Positions 12,430 to 25,200 of a stretch of DNA of 64,000 nt are shown here, in pieces. A program made the position numbers and the translations under genes. This DNA is from Lepidodermella squamata. Taxonomy: Eukaryota > Gastrotricha. The stretch's first letter is position 1, and the number at the start of each line of letters is the position of its first letter. Where the stretch lies: NCBI GenBank assembly GCA_047495785.1, contig JBLDXI010000042.1, positions 4,464,001-4,528,000 of the forward strand. Reading direction: 5' to 3'. The notes under the pieces were generated by a model. It ran no database searches. It saw nothing but the letters and a program-made list of their open reading frames with translations, and was not told the origin of the DNA.

Positions 12430-13990
12430 ATTATTGACTATTGACTCTTTATTAAATTTCTTGACTGTAATGCAGCTTTTTGTTCGTCACAAGTCGCAAG
12501 ATAACGTCCGCTGGTCTCAGAGTTCTCAAATTTTGTTGAAACATAAATTGTTCGTAGTCAAAGCAACTTTCTTCTCTGGTATTTCGAACTCCGCAATGTG
12601 TTCGAAGCCGCACCACAATAGATGAAAAGTTCGTGCAGGCCAAAAATAGCATCAATGATACCTGCATGTGTACCCAAAGTGGCTTGGTCCTTTTTGATAG
12701 AAACGACTTCCGCCAAGCAGTATTTTGGATCATTGCCGGTTCGATCCACCTTTGAGATCACAACGGAATCACAACGAAGTCGCCAACTTTGGGATCGGCT
12801 TTCATTCGAACCTTCGCTTCCCATATTTCTCTCTCAGACATCCGATTCTTCAAATAATTCTCGAAGTAAACAGATCGAGCACGAATTGACGGGATCGTAT
12901 TACCCAGGCGATCGGTTGTCAAGTTCATAGGCCACGGAATGAACTGCCCTTTGGTTACTTTCTACTACTTCGGTTACGCGGCGGCCCGTATGTCAGCAAG
13001 CATGCAAGTCTTGACGCCATTCCCTTGATGCCCTAACTATTTGACTCGGACAATAGTCAGGATACAGGCGCGCGTGGGTCACTTGCTTGATTGGTCGATT
13101 GCGACCTTGACATGCAGCAGCCTGAGCTCAACAACCAGGCAGCAGGGTGGCTTCATCGTTAACGACTTCAACCTTCGCCTTCTTTAGAAGGACCTCTTCT
13201 GGCTCAAGGGGAAGTTGGGGCGCAGAAAACTGCTTCATCGCCGAAAAGCGCCTAAACCCAACTTAACGCAACTGGACGGTCGCGTGATGTCATTATCTAC
13301 AACGTCAATTTCATGCGTACCGATACGATATTTAAACAGAATTTGCGGTTCAGACATAAAACGCAACACTTCGACGAGTCAATAGAGAGGCCATGTTGTT
13401 CAAACCGCCTACTCCATAATTAAGGCGACTCAGACTGAAATTGAATAGGCTCGCGAATAGTCACTGGCAGCAGCCATGAGTGGTTCCAGGCTGGTGATGA
13501 ATTTTGGTGTCGCTATTGTTGCGTTCGGCCCCGCCATCTTCATCTCATCCCGGGACAGAGACATGTTGATGTCGTGTGCCGACGATGCCGGGCTGGTAAC
13601 CGTGATCGGCGGGCAGGTCTAGCTGGGCGTTTGCCGAATTTTGTTTTGAATTTTGATATTTCCGCATGCAAAAATGCATTGTCGGGGTAGAAGCCGATCT
13701 CCAACAACAAGATGATGGACAACTTCTTCGTCGGTAACAATTCGCTTGGATTTCGGATATCTATAAATCTCAGACACCCCTCGGCCATTCCGTGGCCGAG
13801 CAACGAGTCATGTTTAGCCCAGTCAATCTCCTGTACCTTGAAAACCAGCGGTACTTCGTTTTCCGCGACATTCTTCTCGAAGAAAACGATCGAATGAAAA
13901 CCGCAATTACCATCAACGCTAATGCTATAAATGCCAGTGAAATTAGTCTTTTATCGGTAGAAACTACTCGGATTATAAAAATTATTTAAA
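12430..13990 (-). pseudogene. Block C: decayed antisense coding block (possibly virus-like)
   Basis: Read on the minus strand from ~13890, protein-like sequence appears in successive frames: an open stretch at ~13890-13540 containing VPLVFKVQEIDWAKHDSLLG, a 44-codon ATG frame near 13565-13430, then 12930-12760 and 12824-12558. A partly duplicated GTTGTGAT near 12770 marks a frame break between the last two. The final part (KVGDFVVI, then THAGIIDAIFGLHELFIYCG) resembles by eye the segment in block A (4.99-5.34 kb). Stops and frame jumps make it non-functional as it stands. Origin unknown; a retroelement or viral fossil are both possible. Confidence 0.4.
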
Positions 13991-14017
13991 CCGAGTGATT
14001 AGTTTTCATCGAGTACA

Positions 14018-14200
14018 TATCGTTAACGATGCGCCAAAACAACCACTTAGATGACTCATTCGATCGTACTCTTAGTCGCCTACCGTACTGATGAAGTACG
14101 TTAGGTCTTTTGAGCACCGATTTTTTCATCTATCGAACGTACTTTCCTCATAAAATCTATAAATAGTAACGTGGTTGTTTTGGCGCGTCGCTAACGATAT
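14018..14200. repeat. MITE-like element with ~29 bp terminal inverted repeats
   Basis: Left end TATCGTTAACGATGCGCCAA (14019 on) and right end, reverse-complemented, TATCGTTAGCGACGCGCCAA, continue together through AACAACCAC. The ~180 bp unit is non-coding and flanked by TA, as expected for a Tc1/mariner-type non-autonomous element. Confidence 0.75.
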
Positions 14201-15639
14201 ACGAAAAAGTTAATGTAGGAGTAAGTTGGACTGATAATGGCGAGGGCGAATCTTAAATTAAAATGAAATCCTTTTTTCTATTTCGATTTCTGAGAATCAA
14301 TTTCCCGATTTAACTCAAATTCAAGCTGTTAGCTAATTACTTGTATTTTTAGGTATCATCTGCGTGGATTTTCCTGAACGCAAACCCGCTTCAAAGGCTG
14401 ATATCCCGGTCACTTCTTTACCCAGCAACCGAATTGAATGGCTTGGGAAAAAATCGAATCGGCCTCGGATTTTGCAATGCAGGTGGCGACAATTGATGAT
14501 ATTGGTTCTGTTTGATGGAAAAAGTACCTGTATTTTTCCAGAAAATGCGGTCTCAACGTTTTTGCGTTGATTTTCCAATAATTTTCGTCCGAATTTTCTG
14601 TGCTGCTTTTGCTTTATATTCTGTGATAGTTGCTGTTGTTGTTTTTCCCTGCCTTGTTGAATGAATAAAATAACGGCTGGCAATTTGATCGAATGATTCC
14701 CTTATTAATCTGAGTTTCGATTAATTAATAATCGCGTTAATTGACTCAGTTCAATCTCAAGACGTAAAATTCGCCTAGTCGCAGTTTTATGCGACTGATT
14801 TTTTTCTTCTATATTGCCTGGTGACTTGAATCTCAGGACCATGACGTCTCAGGAATCAGGAAATCACAGGACGTAAAAGGCCAAATTGGTAAAGGTAATG
14901 GGATTTCACCATTACCTGATGAACTTTCCCTATGAGAGCGACAGATTCGGGATTACGGGATTAGTTGTATGAAATTTTCGGAGCAAAATAATTAACCCAG
15001 CTGCTTGCTTCAAGCGGAGAACAACCACAGCTTGCGGTCATTTCATCCTCTGGCGGAAAAAAAAGTCTCAGTATCTGTGTCTAGTTGAATTCGGCCATCA
15101 CATTATGGGTACAATCATTACAATAAAGGGGTGAAGTTCAACTCAGTTCAGGAGTCAAGGAGTTCGAAATTTCTATTCAAGCCATCCTATTTGACGGTAA
15201 TAATTTGGCCTTTTCAGATTAACTTAAGGTAATCAGATTGATGAATATTGAAAAATGATTGTATTTTTTCCGCTGAATTACTCGCCCTTTGCGCTTTTCC
15301 GCGTCGCCATTTCTACACATCAAGTCAAATTTTGCTCTAATGCTTCAGTTTTTTCCGTCAAGATTCGATTTCGGCACCACCGCCAACAGCTTTTGAATTT
15401 TTACAGCTAGTCATCGCAAAAAACACGCGTGGCATTTGTCTGACTTTATTTGACTTCAGGCTTCACATGAAAACTGGCGATAATTTTAGCGTGGCCCTTG
15501 GCCAACGTGGTTTCAAACTACGTTCAGACAATCAGTCTGGAATCCGATATTGCAACGATGATATAGAACAACGCGGATAATAGTACACCAAAAACTTCGG
15601 TTTAAATAGAAAAAGAAACTCGAAGAGAGATTTCAGGTT
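14201..15639. other. Intergenic region downstream of AMMECR1
   Basis: Contains one acceptor-like site (TATTTTTAG at ~14352) followed by a 70-codon open stretch and AATAAAATAA near 14663, which could be a terminal exon of an unseen gene. No domain is recognised. The rest, ~14700-15640, is featureless. Confidence 0.35.
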
Positions 15640-16452
<813 letters not shown>

Positions 16453-16651
16453 TCTCTGGCTAGCTACTCAGGCGGAATGAAATTTTGGTCAGGAAGCTGA
16501 TGGCACTAATACAGCATCAATTTCTCAGCATTAGCAATAACGCCTAAAAAAGAATGGATGACATTTTATCACAACATTATAATGATTACAGCGTAAAATC
16601 TCGGTAATAGATAGGCAGAAAATGCCCAAAATCTGGACAGCGAATGCCGAT

Positions 16652-17156
16652 TTATTCTCGAATTACAGCGAGAATGGTGCCACAAAGGCGACACATTTGC
16701 TGACCATTAAGTAGACGAAAATGTCTAATGCCCTTCACTACCGAATAGACAGCATCTACCCTGGACTCAGTGAGATAATCGCTCTCGCGGATATTAATGT
16801 AGACTTCGACTTCTCGGGCTACGCCACTATTATTTGACGCATTCAAGTTTGCCTATCAGCTTTACTGCTAATGTCGCTAAGTCTATGACAAAACGGAAGA
16901 ACTGTTCGAATGCAGTGGTACTTCAATGCAAAGAAAGTACCACTCCTCATGCGTATCACTCAAAGATGCTCCAAGGCCGTTGGCTGTGCCTGAATATGTC
17001 GTGTTTCTGTTTGGCGTCGAGCTTCCGCGTCAAAGAGTCTTGATGTTGCGTTTTGGTTACTCGTTGGTTATATCTCGGTATGAATGATTTATAGCCGAAG
17101 CCGCTCATGCCGATTTGACGCTTGCTAACTCCCGCGAGCAAGTCGCGTCTGTGCAC
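16652..17156 (-). pseudogene. Block D: decayed antisense coding remnant
   Basis: Antisense open stretches 17156-16956 and 16846-16652. The second contains VEVYINIRESDYLTESRVDA and a following helix that align by eye with DVYFDETIRKSGDTFIRSYH and its helix in block A. Stops lie between the two stretches. Same orientation as blocks A-C. Function and family unknown. Confidence 0.35.
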
Positions 17157-17733
17157 GACGTGGTCACTTTCTTTTCCTAAAAATTGTCGTGGTTCCTGCG
17201 GCGGAGATGCCCATTTCAGAAAATAAAGGAAAAGGCCTGCTTCTGAAAGCGACGAGCCTAGTACTAGCGCTCTTGACCATCACAAGCTGCAGAAGTTTGC
17301 TGGTCAATGCCACAACATTATGAATGGTAATTATGAATGGAATTCGTCAAGATAACCGTCCTGCAGTTGTTCCTGATGATGTCGCCGCGCGTCCTTCTTC
17401 ATCTACTACCGCTTCCGTTTCTACTGATCTCGCTACAGTACGGCTTTTTCGCTGAATTCAGCCCCGATTCGTGTCGCACCTAGCATATGGCCCATTAACT
17501 TCAGGCAAGAGTTACCTATCTGTTATCGAAAAACTTATCTGAATTATAACCTATCGAGCGCACTATTGGCAAGAGAACCAAAGCTACAGTCACAAACATA
17601 ACGCGAATTCAGAATTTCTCCCGGCACTCCCAGGTTGTGACTCGAACATTTGCCATAAAGCGAAGCCAGTGAAGAAATCGCGAGCTAAATTCCCAGAGTT
17701 CAGGGCTCGTTGAGCTAGGACCTATAGGACTAA

Positions 17734-18345
17734 CCCACACTATCCTCTGCACCCGCACTACACTGGTTAGTGGCTCGCAACAACAAATCTGAAGTATTTA
17801 ACTCCTTAATCGTATCGATAACCATTGCGGCAACCAAAGCAAGAATCGCTAAGAGAATGGCAGCCCAAGCCAATGCCGTGAACTTCGCAGAATTCGACTT
17901 GGAGGACATCCTGGGAGCCTTGCAGGGGGCCAGTTTCGTCCAAATTTCCAGAAACCTCAACGGGACGAGCATCAATGTCCGAAGCGCTGTGACCAAGGCA
18001 GCCTACTTGGCAGCAGCTGGCGGAGCCAAGCCTGTAGCGGACAAGGTGACTGGAGCCGAAATGAGGCTGTTAGAGGAAGCCGGCCTCTGCATCAGAAGGA
18101 ATCCCAACATCACTGCCCTTGCCTTGATCGGACACGCTCTGATAAAGTTGGAGGCTAACCCAGCCGCATCCAGAGCCTGGAACGTAAAGTATGGGGCTAC
18201 CTCAGTCTGGGAGTTGGGCGCACCGCAAGCCAACTGGTCTGCCGACAAGACTGTGAAGGCCCAGTTCGCAGCCAAACACGCATGGAATCAGGCTGAGGCC
18301 ACGGCCCTGATGGAGGCTCTGAGATCAGGAGTCTTTGCCGGCTAG
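17734..18345 (+). CDS. Ala-rich helical ORF, candidate endogenous viral coat or nucleocapsid fragment
   Basis: An uninterrupted frame of ~200 codons with no ATG at its 5' end (in-frame TAA at 17731; first in-frame ATG is about 30 codons beyond 17770). It is clearly richer in G+C than the flanks. The product is Ala-rich, helical and soluble, with segments such as DILGALQGASFVQISRNLNG, NITALALIGHALIKLEANP and a final Trp-containing helix, and no signal or membrane segment. No intron is apparent. Size, composition and the short second ORF 24 bp downstream are like an RNA-virus coat or nucleocapsid gene integrated in the genome. I cannot assign a virus family; an unknown host gene remains possible. 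It has no similarity visible to me with the antisense blocks nearby. Confidence 0.4.
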   Translation, partial: PTLSSAPALHWLVARNNKSEVFNSLIVSITIAATKARIAKRMAAQANAVNFAEFDLEDILGALQGASFVQISRNLNGTSINVRSAVTKAAYLAAAGGAKPVADKVTGAEMRLLEEAGLCIRRNPNITALALIGHALIKLEANPAASRAWNVKYGATSVWELGAPQANWSADKTVKAQFAAKHAWNQAEATALMEALRSGVFAG

Positions 18346-18369
18346 GGAACTGCAGAGACTGAGGTTAGC

Positions 18370-18501
18370 ATGACGAATCAGAGTGCGAACAGCTCAGTCA
18401 GTCTGCTTGAGAGGACCGCCAAGAACAGGGTAGACAAATTGGAGAGGGAGTTGAGAAAGTTATCCATTGACATGTCTGACCCTTCTTGGCAACCATTTTG
18501 A
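18370..18501 (+). CDS. Small 43-residue ORF downstream of the Ala-rich ORF
   Basis: ATG to TGA, 43 residues, charged and helical (LERTAKNRVDKLERELRKLS). It begins 24 bp after the preceding stop on the same strand and shares its base composition, which breaks off after ~18500. It reads like the second cistron of the same inserted unit. No family recognised. Confidence 0.3.
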   Translation: MTNQSANSSVSLLERTAKNRVDKLERELRKLSIDMSDPSWQPF

Positions 18502-19929
18502 TTTTGTAAATAGCATCCATAACCTCTACTTAAGTCATTATCGAATAGGCTAACGTTTCCGGAAAGGTCACCGCTGTGAGAGCCGTTTTAGAGATTTTTA
18601 GATTTTTAGATTTTAGAGACACTGCGTCTATAACACTAAACTAAAAATACGTCCGTTAAAGCGATTGCTCAAAAGTCAAAACTTCTAAAACAGAAAACAT
18701 CTTCTCAAAAAAGAAAAGCTTTTGTGAAACTGAAACAAATAGTTGGCGCCAAATCTTTATTTAGTATATTCTGTATAAATTTATGTAAAAAAATTTTGTA
18801 ATTATCTACAACATTTCTAAACATGCATGGTCTTCACCGATGTTTCCATGATTAATTATGGTACTCTGCGGTGTCTGGTCGCACGGCTAAAGCAAGAAAT
18901 CGTCGCAATCGCGCAAGTTTTAGAGTTTTAGACCTTTTACCACTTACGCTGAACTCAACAAAACAAGGAAATCCAGGGAATTGGTTATTCTTCTGGTTTT
19001 CTGAATGACCCCTGTTGTTAACTGCACGTCGCACGCGTTTGATAAACAAGAAAACACTGAAAACTGAAAATGTAATCTATTATTTGGTTTTTGGTTTTTG
19101 TGGTGGCAGATTGCTTTGCCACCTGACTCCTGACAACAAACACCTTCGTTATTTTTGGATGGGGGATCAATGGTTTAGTTCTGAAGCAGAGAAACGGGTA
19201 TGAAGAAGACGATTAACCTCGCCAGTCCACTTTGCGGGAGAGAAGCTTTCAGAGTTTGAGGTCTGAGCTTTCGGGCTTGATTTTTTAAAAGCTTTCCCGG
19301 CCAGATTTTGGCTGGTAAGTGCATACGTTGTGTTCTTTCGAAGCGAGACATGTTTCTCTACAGAATGTATAGTGCAGGTTAACAGCCATTACAGTTTTCT
19401 GGCTGCTTCTTCCTTCTCAAGTTAACGGTAATAATCTTGATGCCTTCATTTGTCCAGATATTTAATGAATTCTTTAATCTTTAACACCATCCGTTGTTAA
19501 CGTTCTTTTGCCTCGTCTTCAGCTACAATACCTACGACCTACGGAAGATGTTAGGAAATTGAACATAAAGTATTTTTCGCTTATTTCACGCGGAGCAGTC
19601 TATTTATATATGCTGGAAAGTCTGGACAGCGATTTTTCAGTGTCTTTCCGTGATTCGTGATCACCTCAAACCTCAAACTTTAGTCGTAAATTCAGGGATT
19701 TGGGCCATTGAATTTATGAAATTTGAATTAGCGTATAGCGCATAGCAGCGTCCGATCTTTTACAGTGTTTCTGTAAACCACCCAACTTGCACTCAGGATT
19801 GGCCATACCTAGTTAATTGTTCTTCGTAGTTTTGTTTACTACCTTTAGTCGGATCCCAAGTTCTCTTGTGGAGATGGGCTTGTGGTTCTGAGCTAATGCT
19901 AATTATGTTTGTTAGGTTTTTAAAACCGA
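18502..19929. other. Intergenic region upstream of NDUFB9
   Basis: Low-complexity AGATTTTTAG repeats at ~18590-18620, then featureless sequence. A T-rich acceptor-like GTTAG at 19911-19915 lies 15 nt before the NDUFB9 ATG. Confidence 0.5.
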
Positions 19930-20364
19930 ATGTCGTTCCTTACTACACGCGCTATCAGCCACCAGCAGCGCGTCCTGCGTCTTTACAGGCGCGCGATTCG
20001 TGAGCTGCGAAACTACCACTGGCCTGACCACGCCGCCTACCTCGAACAATGGGCGATTCTTCGCGACCGTTTCGACAAAGCGAAGCCGGAACGCGACTTC
20101 CGTGTTGCGAAACAGCTGCTGCAAGCCGGCGAGGCTGAAGTCGATAAAATCAAACACCCACAGCCGTTTCAGTTCGCCTTCTCACCCGGCGGTGTGTGCT
20201 TCGAGCGTGACCCGCAAATCGCCGACTGGGTGCTCGACATGTGGCACCCGCTCGAGAAGGATCAATACCCGGCGTACTTCGCGCGACGTGAACAACGGAA
20301 AAAGGAGTATATCGAACGCTGGGAGAAGAAATACGGCCCGTCACACCACCATTTTCACTTCTAA
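19930..20364 (+). CDS. NDUFB9: NADH dehydrogenase (complex I) subunit NDUFB9 / B22
   Basis: Accessory LYR-family subunit of mitochondrial complex I. A single exon encodes 144 residues, against ~179 in mammals. The LYR motif is present near residue 17 (RVLRLYRRAIREL), followed by NYHWPDHAAYLEQWAILRDR and the conserved C-terminal part WHPLEKDQYPAYFARREQRK. The protein ends in a His/Phe-rich tail. No cleavable leader is needed in this family. AATAAA follows at ~20411. LLPH starts 179 bp downstream on the same strand, a spacing compatible with an operon or simply close packing. Confidence 0.93.
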   Translation: MSFLTTRAISHQQRVLRLYRRAIRELRNYHWPDHAAYLEQWAILRDRFDKAKPERDFRVAKQLLQAGEAEVDKIKHPQPFQFAFSPGGVCFERDPQIADWVLDMWHPLEKDQYPAYFARREQRKKEYIERWEKKYGPSHHHFHF

Positions 20365-20543
20365 TTGATTAAATCCAAAATAACACTGCCTGATATGAGA
20401 AAATTGAAACAATAAACCTAAGTAGCCCTGTGTTAGTTAGCACACGACTCGGCGATTTGTTTGAAGCCCTTCTTATCGTAAAATAAATTGAATCCGCTAA
20501 TTTGAAGTATTTTCTATTTATAGGCGTTAAATTTTGTAGAAAA

Positions 20544-21025
20544 ATGGCAAAATCACTCAGAAGTAAATGGCGTAGGAAGATGCGCGCTGAGAAGCGGAAG
20601 CGCCTCGAGCCGAGAGTTGTCGCCCGTCTTCAGAAAACTGTGACCTCAGAACACATTCCGACTATCCCTGAAGTCGAAGGTAACTATTTCGATTTATTTT
20701 TGAAAAAAATCTTTGATTTATTGTCAATTTTCTAGCGAAGGAGCGTGAAGAGAAAAAGCTAGCTCTGGCTCCCCCACCGACTGAAATGGAAGCTACAGTT
20801 GACGCAGCGTCCAAAATTCGGCCATGGATGAACCAGCGACGTGTGAAACGCATCTCAGCCGCTGAGAAACGGAAAGCTGCAAACAAATCGGCCGCCGAGA
20901 AGCTGCTCAGCAAGAAGGCGAAGGACGTGCCTCGCATCAAAGTTGCGCTGAAAAAACGGCACAAGGGCAAGCAGAGGAAGCTGAACAAGCGCCAACGCCA
21001 CGCTGCGTCATTCCCAGTCTCTTAG
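20544..21025 (+). CDS. LLPH: LLP homolog (LLPH/LAPS18-like) nucleolar protein
   Basis: Small basic nucleolar protein implicated in large-subunit ribosome biogenesis. Exons 20544-20679 and 20736-21025 (AAG|GTAACT; TTTTCTAG|CG, phase 1) give 141 residues. The N-terminus MAKSLRSKWRRKMRAEKRKR is almost identical to that of the family, and the central PWMNQRRVKRISAAEKRK matches its WMNQRQRKR region. The tail is Lys/Arg-rich. An acceptor-like TTTATAG ends 20 nt before the ATG, indicating a spliced 5' UTR or a trans-splice site. Confidence 0.93.
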
Positions 21026-22204
21026 ATGACTTGATAAATGATGAAAAAATATTGTGTGGCTCAAAAATAATATTTGTTGGTGGCTCGGATCTTCCATTCT
21101 TTTGATAAGAAGTAAACAATCGGCTGCAAATAAAAATCAGAAAGATAATTTCCAAAATGTTATCGCGACTTGTTTATTGATAATTTTAGACTTTCGTATC
21201 ATCAATTTTGCCCAGTGAGATCAGAAAATATTGTCCCGATGCATACGACTCGAATCTCTGAGGATAGAAAACCAGAATGATGAAACATGGCTGAAGAGTG
21301 AATACTCAAGCCCGAGGACACTGACTTTTCAATAATTTCTCAGCTAAATAATCAGTTGCAGCAGAAGAAAAATTTTCTTACGAATTTGAGTTTCATTTTA
21401 AATTTCGTGTTATTATACCTACTGGTTAAACAAATTGACACCGAAATGAGATTTTGTGTGAATCAGTTTCAATTTTTTCTGGAAGATAAACACAGAATTT
21501 GACGGCTTTTCTATCGTTCAACTATGAGCAATTCTGAGTGATCAAAAATTGTCCCTTGGGTTTTAGAAGTGGGCAAAAAGGTTTTCTGATTTTGGTACAG
21601 AAGCCTTAATTGATCGTCGCGTTTTCTCGTATAATTGTTTGACCCATCCATTATTTTCCTCATTAAAAATTCAGGCTATTAGAAATCACTTCAAGCAGGT
21701 GAAATTTTATTGGCTGATAGAAAGTTCATTTTTCCAGCCAATTTTGATCGATTTTTGATTGATATCTTTTTTATTTACTCCGCCTACAAAGTCTGTTTTA
21801 CTATTATTTGGTCTCGTTGATTAGATACCTGAACGTGTTCGAGGCACTTGTTAAAAATTAAGTTTTTACAGTATCGTAGTTTTTTCTACGCCGCGGCGTT
21901 GTAATGAAATAATTATGCACACCCTCCCCCACCCTCCGAGCGCGTTCGATGGGAAAGCGGGCGAGGCTGAGGACACAATGACTCAATACTATTGTTATTA
22001 TCACCGAAAAAACGCTAAATAACAAAAGCTTTCGTCGTCGTCAATAATTAACTGCCATCCACAATCGATCATCGACCAGTTGGCACACGGGGGCTAGGTG
22101 TATCCAGGCAACTTAGCCTTTACCGCTTTGTTTCAACGCGAAAATAAGCATTCGATTACGAAAAAGTCCAATCATTCATTTGTTTGCTACCGATTTTCTA
22201 AGAA
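21026..22204. other. Intergenic region upstream of the kinesin
   Basis: About 1.2 kb with no coding potential recognised. A C-rich, CpG-containing patch at ~21890-21960 may be part of the kinesin promoter. Confidence 0.5.
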
Positions 22205-25200
22205 ATGCCGCCGAAAAAGGAGAAGGACGAGAGTGAGGAGAATGTCAAGGTCGCCGTTCGCGTTCGACCGTTCAACCAGCGAGAAAAGGACCGAAATGCG
22301 GTGTTGATCGTCAAAATGACGGGCAATACGACCGAGGTGTCAAATCCGGACAATCCGAACGACAAGAAATCGTTCACTTTTGACTATTCCTACTGGTCGC
22401 ATGACGGGTTCAAGGAAGGCGCGGGCGGTTACATGGAACCGGCAACGCCCGCCTATTGCGATCAGAAGAAAGTTTTCGAAGATTTGGGCCAGGGTATTAT
22501 GAAAAATGCCCACGAGGGCTACAACGCTACGCTGTTTGCTTACGGCCAAACCGGGTCCGGCAAGAGTTATTCCGTGGTCGGCTACGGCAGTAACAAGGGC
22601 CTGGTTCCGATGTTTTGCGACAAGTTGTTTCAGGAGATAATGGCGGCGAAAGACGCGAACATCAAGCATGAAGTGCTGTTCAGCATGTTGGAGATCTATA
22701 ACGAAGTTGTTCGTGATTTATTGAACCCGACCGGTGACAAGAAAGCTGGCCTCAAAGTTCGCGAAAACCCGAAGAAAGGATTTTACGGTGAGCTGGGGAA
22801 AAATGTCAAAAAATTCTAGATTTCGGGTTCATTTGTAACAAAATTTGGCCTCATTTGTGACATTGATCCGATTTTATAATCTTTTTCTCTAGCTTGTATT
22901 GTAATCATTATTTTAGAAGTATTTTCATGTTTTTATATTCGTAAATATCAAGACTTTGAAGTACCCCTCTCGCGTTGGATTCCTAAATTTTGTAATAAGT
23001 GTCCCATAATTTACGCAACTTTTACATAAAGAGATCTGAAGGCCTAAATTAGAGCAAAGTCTCAGAGCATGAACAATTATAAATGCCAATATAGTTAATT
23101 AGAATGTAATCTGTCTATGGGAGTGAAAAATCCGGAGAAATTGGGTCCAACGGGATAAAATACCGAAAATTGCCGAACCGGTTACCATCGGTTTTTTTCG
23201 GGTTTACTCAAGTGAATTTCAAATTTCTTCGGTGAATAGAGATCGAAGCTTCAGTGAAATACTGATGAAGGGTGGGAGATGCTCTCGGTGGGTTTTATTT
23301 TAGATAAATTGATAAATTTGCTGAAAATATTTGTAAAATTAGAAAATAATTGCGCAACTTATGGGATACGCTGTAGTACCTAGAAACTAAAAAAATTACT
23401 AGTGTAAAATGTCAATAGGAATTGAAATCCGTGAAGAATCGGCCCAACTGGTTAAAATACCGATAATTACCTAACCATCGGGTTTTTCCGGGTTTTCTCC
23501 TGTGAATTTTTCATCTCTTGGATAAACTCACTGATAGTAGATCGTTGAGTATTAAGTTTGGAAAATACTTAATTTCCAAGAAAATGTTGCAGAATCGAAA
23601 AAATGAGAAAACTAATTTCTTTTAATTTTCTGTAATTTTCTTTTTTAGCCGATGGATTGACGGAAGTTCCTGTTGCGAGTTATGCCGAAATCGAGAAGCG
23701 AATGGAGCAAGGTACAACGAACCGAACCGTGGCGGCGACTAACATGAACGCCACTAGCAGCCGAGCGCACACGATTATCACGATAACATACGCGCAAAAG
23801 TACAAGAACCAGGCCGGCGAAGAGACGACAAAATCGTCAGTTATCAACCTGGTCGATTTGGCTGGCAGCGAGCGAGCTGATGCTACTGGAGCAACTGGCG
23901 AGCGGTTGAAGGGTGAGTAAAATTAAAATGCTGAAAATAGGGCAACAAATTATTAAAAAATGAACAATTTTTTGAGGATAATTTGTTTCATATTTTTTTA
24001 TGTTTCCAGAGGGTGCCGCTATCAACTTGAGCTTGACGACACTCGGCAATGTTATCTCAGCCCTGGCTGATCAGTCCAGCGGAAAGGACACTCGAGGTGA
24101 GTAAAATAAAATTGCCAGAAAAAATTTTGGCCATTGAAAAATGAAATAATTATGAATTGAAATTTTCACGTGCTTTTAATTTTTTCTCTATTTATTTCAG
24201 TCCCATATCGAGATTCGACCTTAACACGTCTACTGAAGAACGCTTTGGGCGGCAACAGCAGAACTATCATGGTGAATAATTTCCCATTTTTCAATTAATT
24301 TTTTTAATTAATGTTGAATTTAGATTGCTGCAATTTCTCCGGCTGATATTAACTACGATGAAACGCTGTCGACACTGCGTTACGCTGATCGTGCGAAGCA
24401 GATTAAAACGAAAGCTACGGTTAACGAAGATCCGACTCAGAAGCTGATTCGTGACTTGCAGGAGGAAAACGAGCGGTTGAAGAAAATGTTCCAGAATGGC
24501 ATGACGCCTGAAATGATGAATGGCGAAGGCGGCAAGCCGATGAGCCAGGAGGAAATCGCCAAAATTAAACAGCAGGTTTGTTAAAAATCGACAAATGTAC
24601 AAAAATGTCCCAAAAAGTGTGCGAAAATAAACGAAATTTCCAAATATTTTTGGGGAAATTAGCTTGATGTACAAAATTGAAAATTCTGAAAATTTTGAAA
24701 TGGAAAATTTTATTTCTTTTTAAAATTTCAATAAAGGCTCACGAAATTTTAAAAATTTGATTTTAAATATTTTGATTTCCCCAGAATTTTGAAATTTTCA
24801 TTTTTTCTAAGGAATCATTTCCTAACCTAACCGGCTTGAATTTCTCATTTTTTGGCCATCACTTGAAAATTCTCAAATTTATTTCCTCAACAGGCTTTGG
24901 AAGATTACAAAGCTGGGATGGCTGAAAATGAACGGCGAATGGCCGATCTGCAGAAATCGTTCGAAGAACGTCTCGCCGAGGCCCAGAAACAGCAGGCGTC
25001 ATCGGGGCTGAACGACATTGCCGAAAAGAAGAAGACCACGCCGCATTTGTACAACATCAACCAGGACGAACAGTTGAGCGGACGTGTCATACATTTTGTC
25101 ACGAAAATGCCGACGCGTATTGGCAAAAAGAAGGATCTTGATGTCAGTCTGTCAGGGGCGAGTATTTCGGATACGCATGCGGCTATTTCGGCGGCTAATG

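Noticed and set aside
14355-14572. Possible terminal exon on + with acceptor and poly(A)-like signal
   Set aside because: No upstream partner exon and no recognised domain; an equally long frame exists on the other strand.
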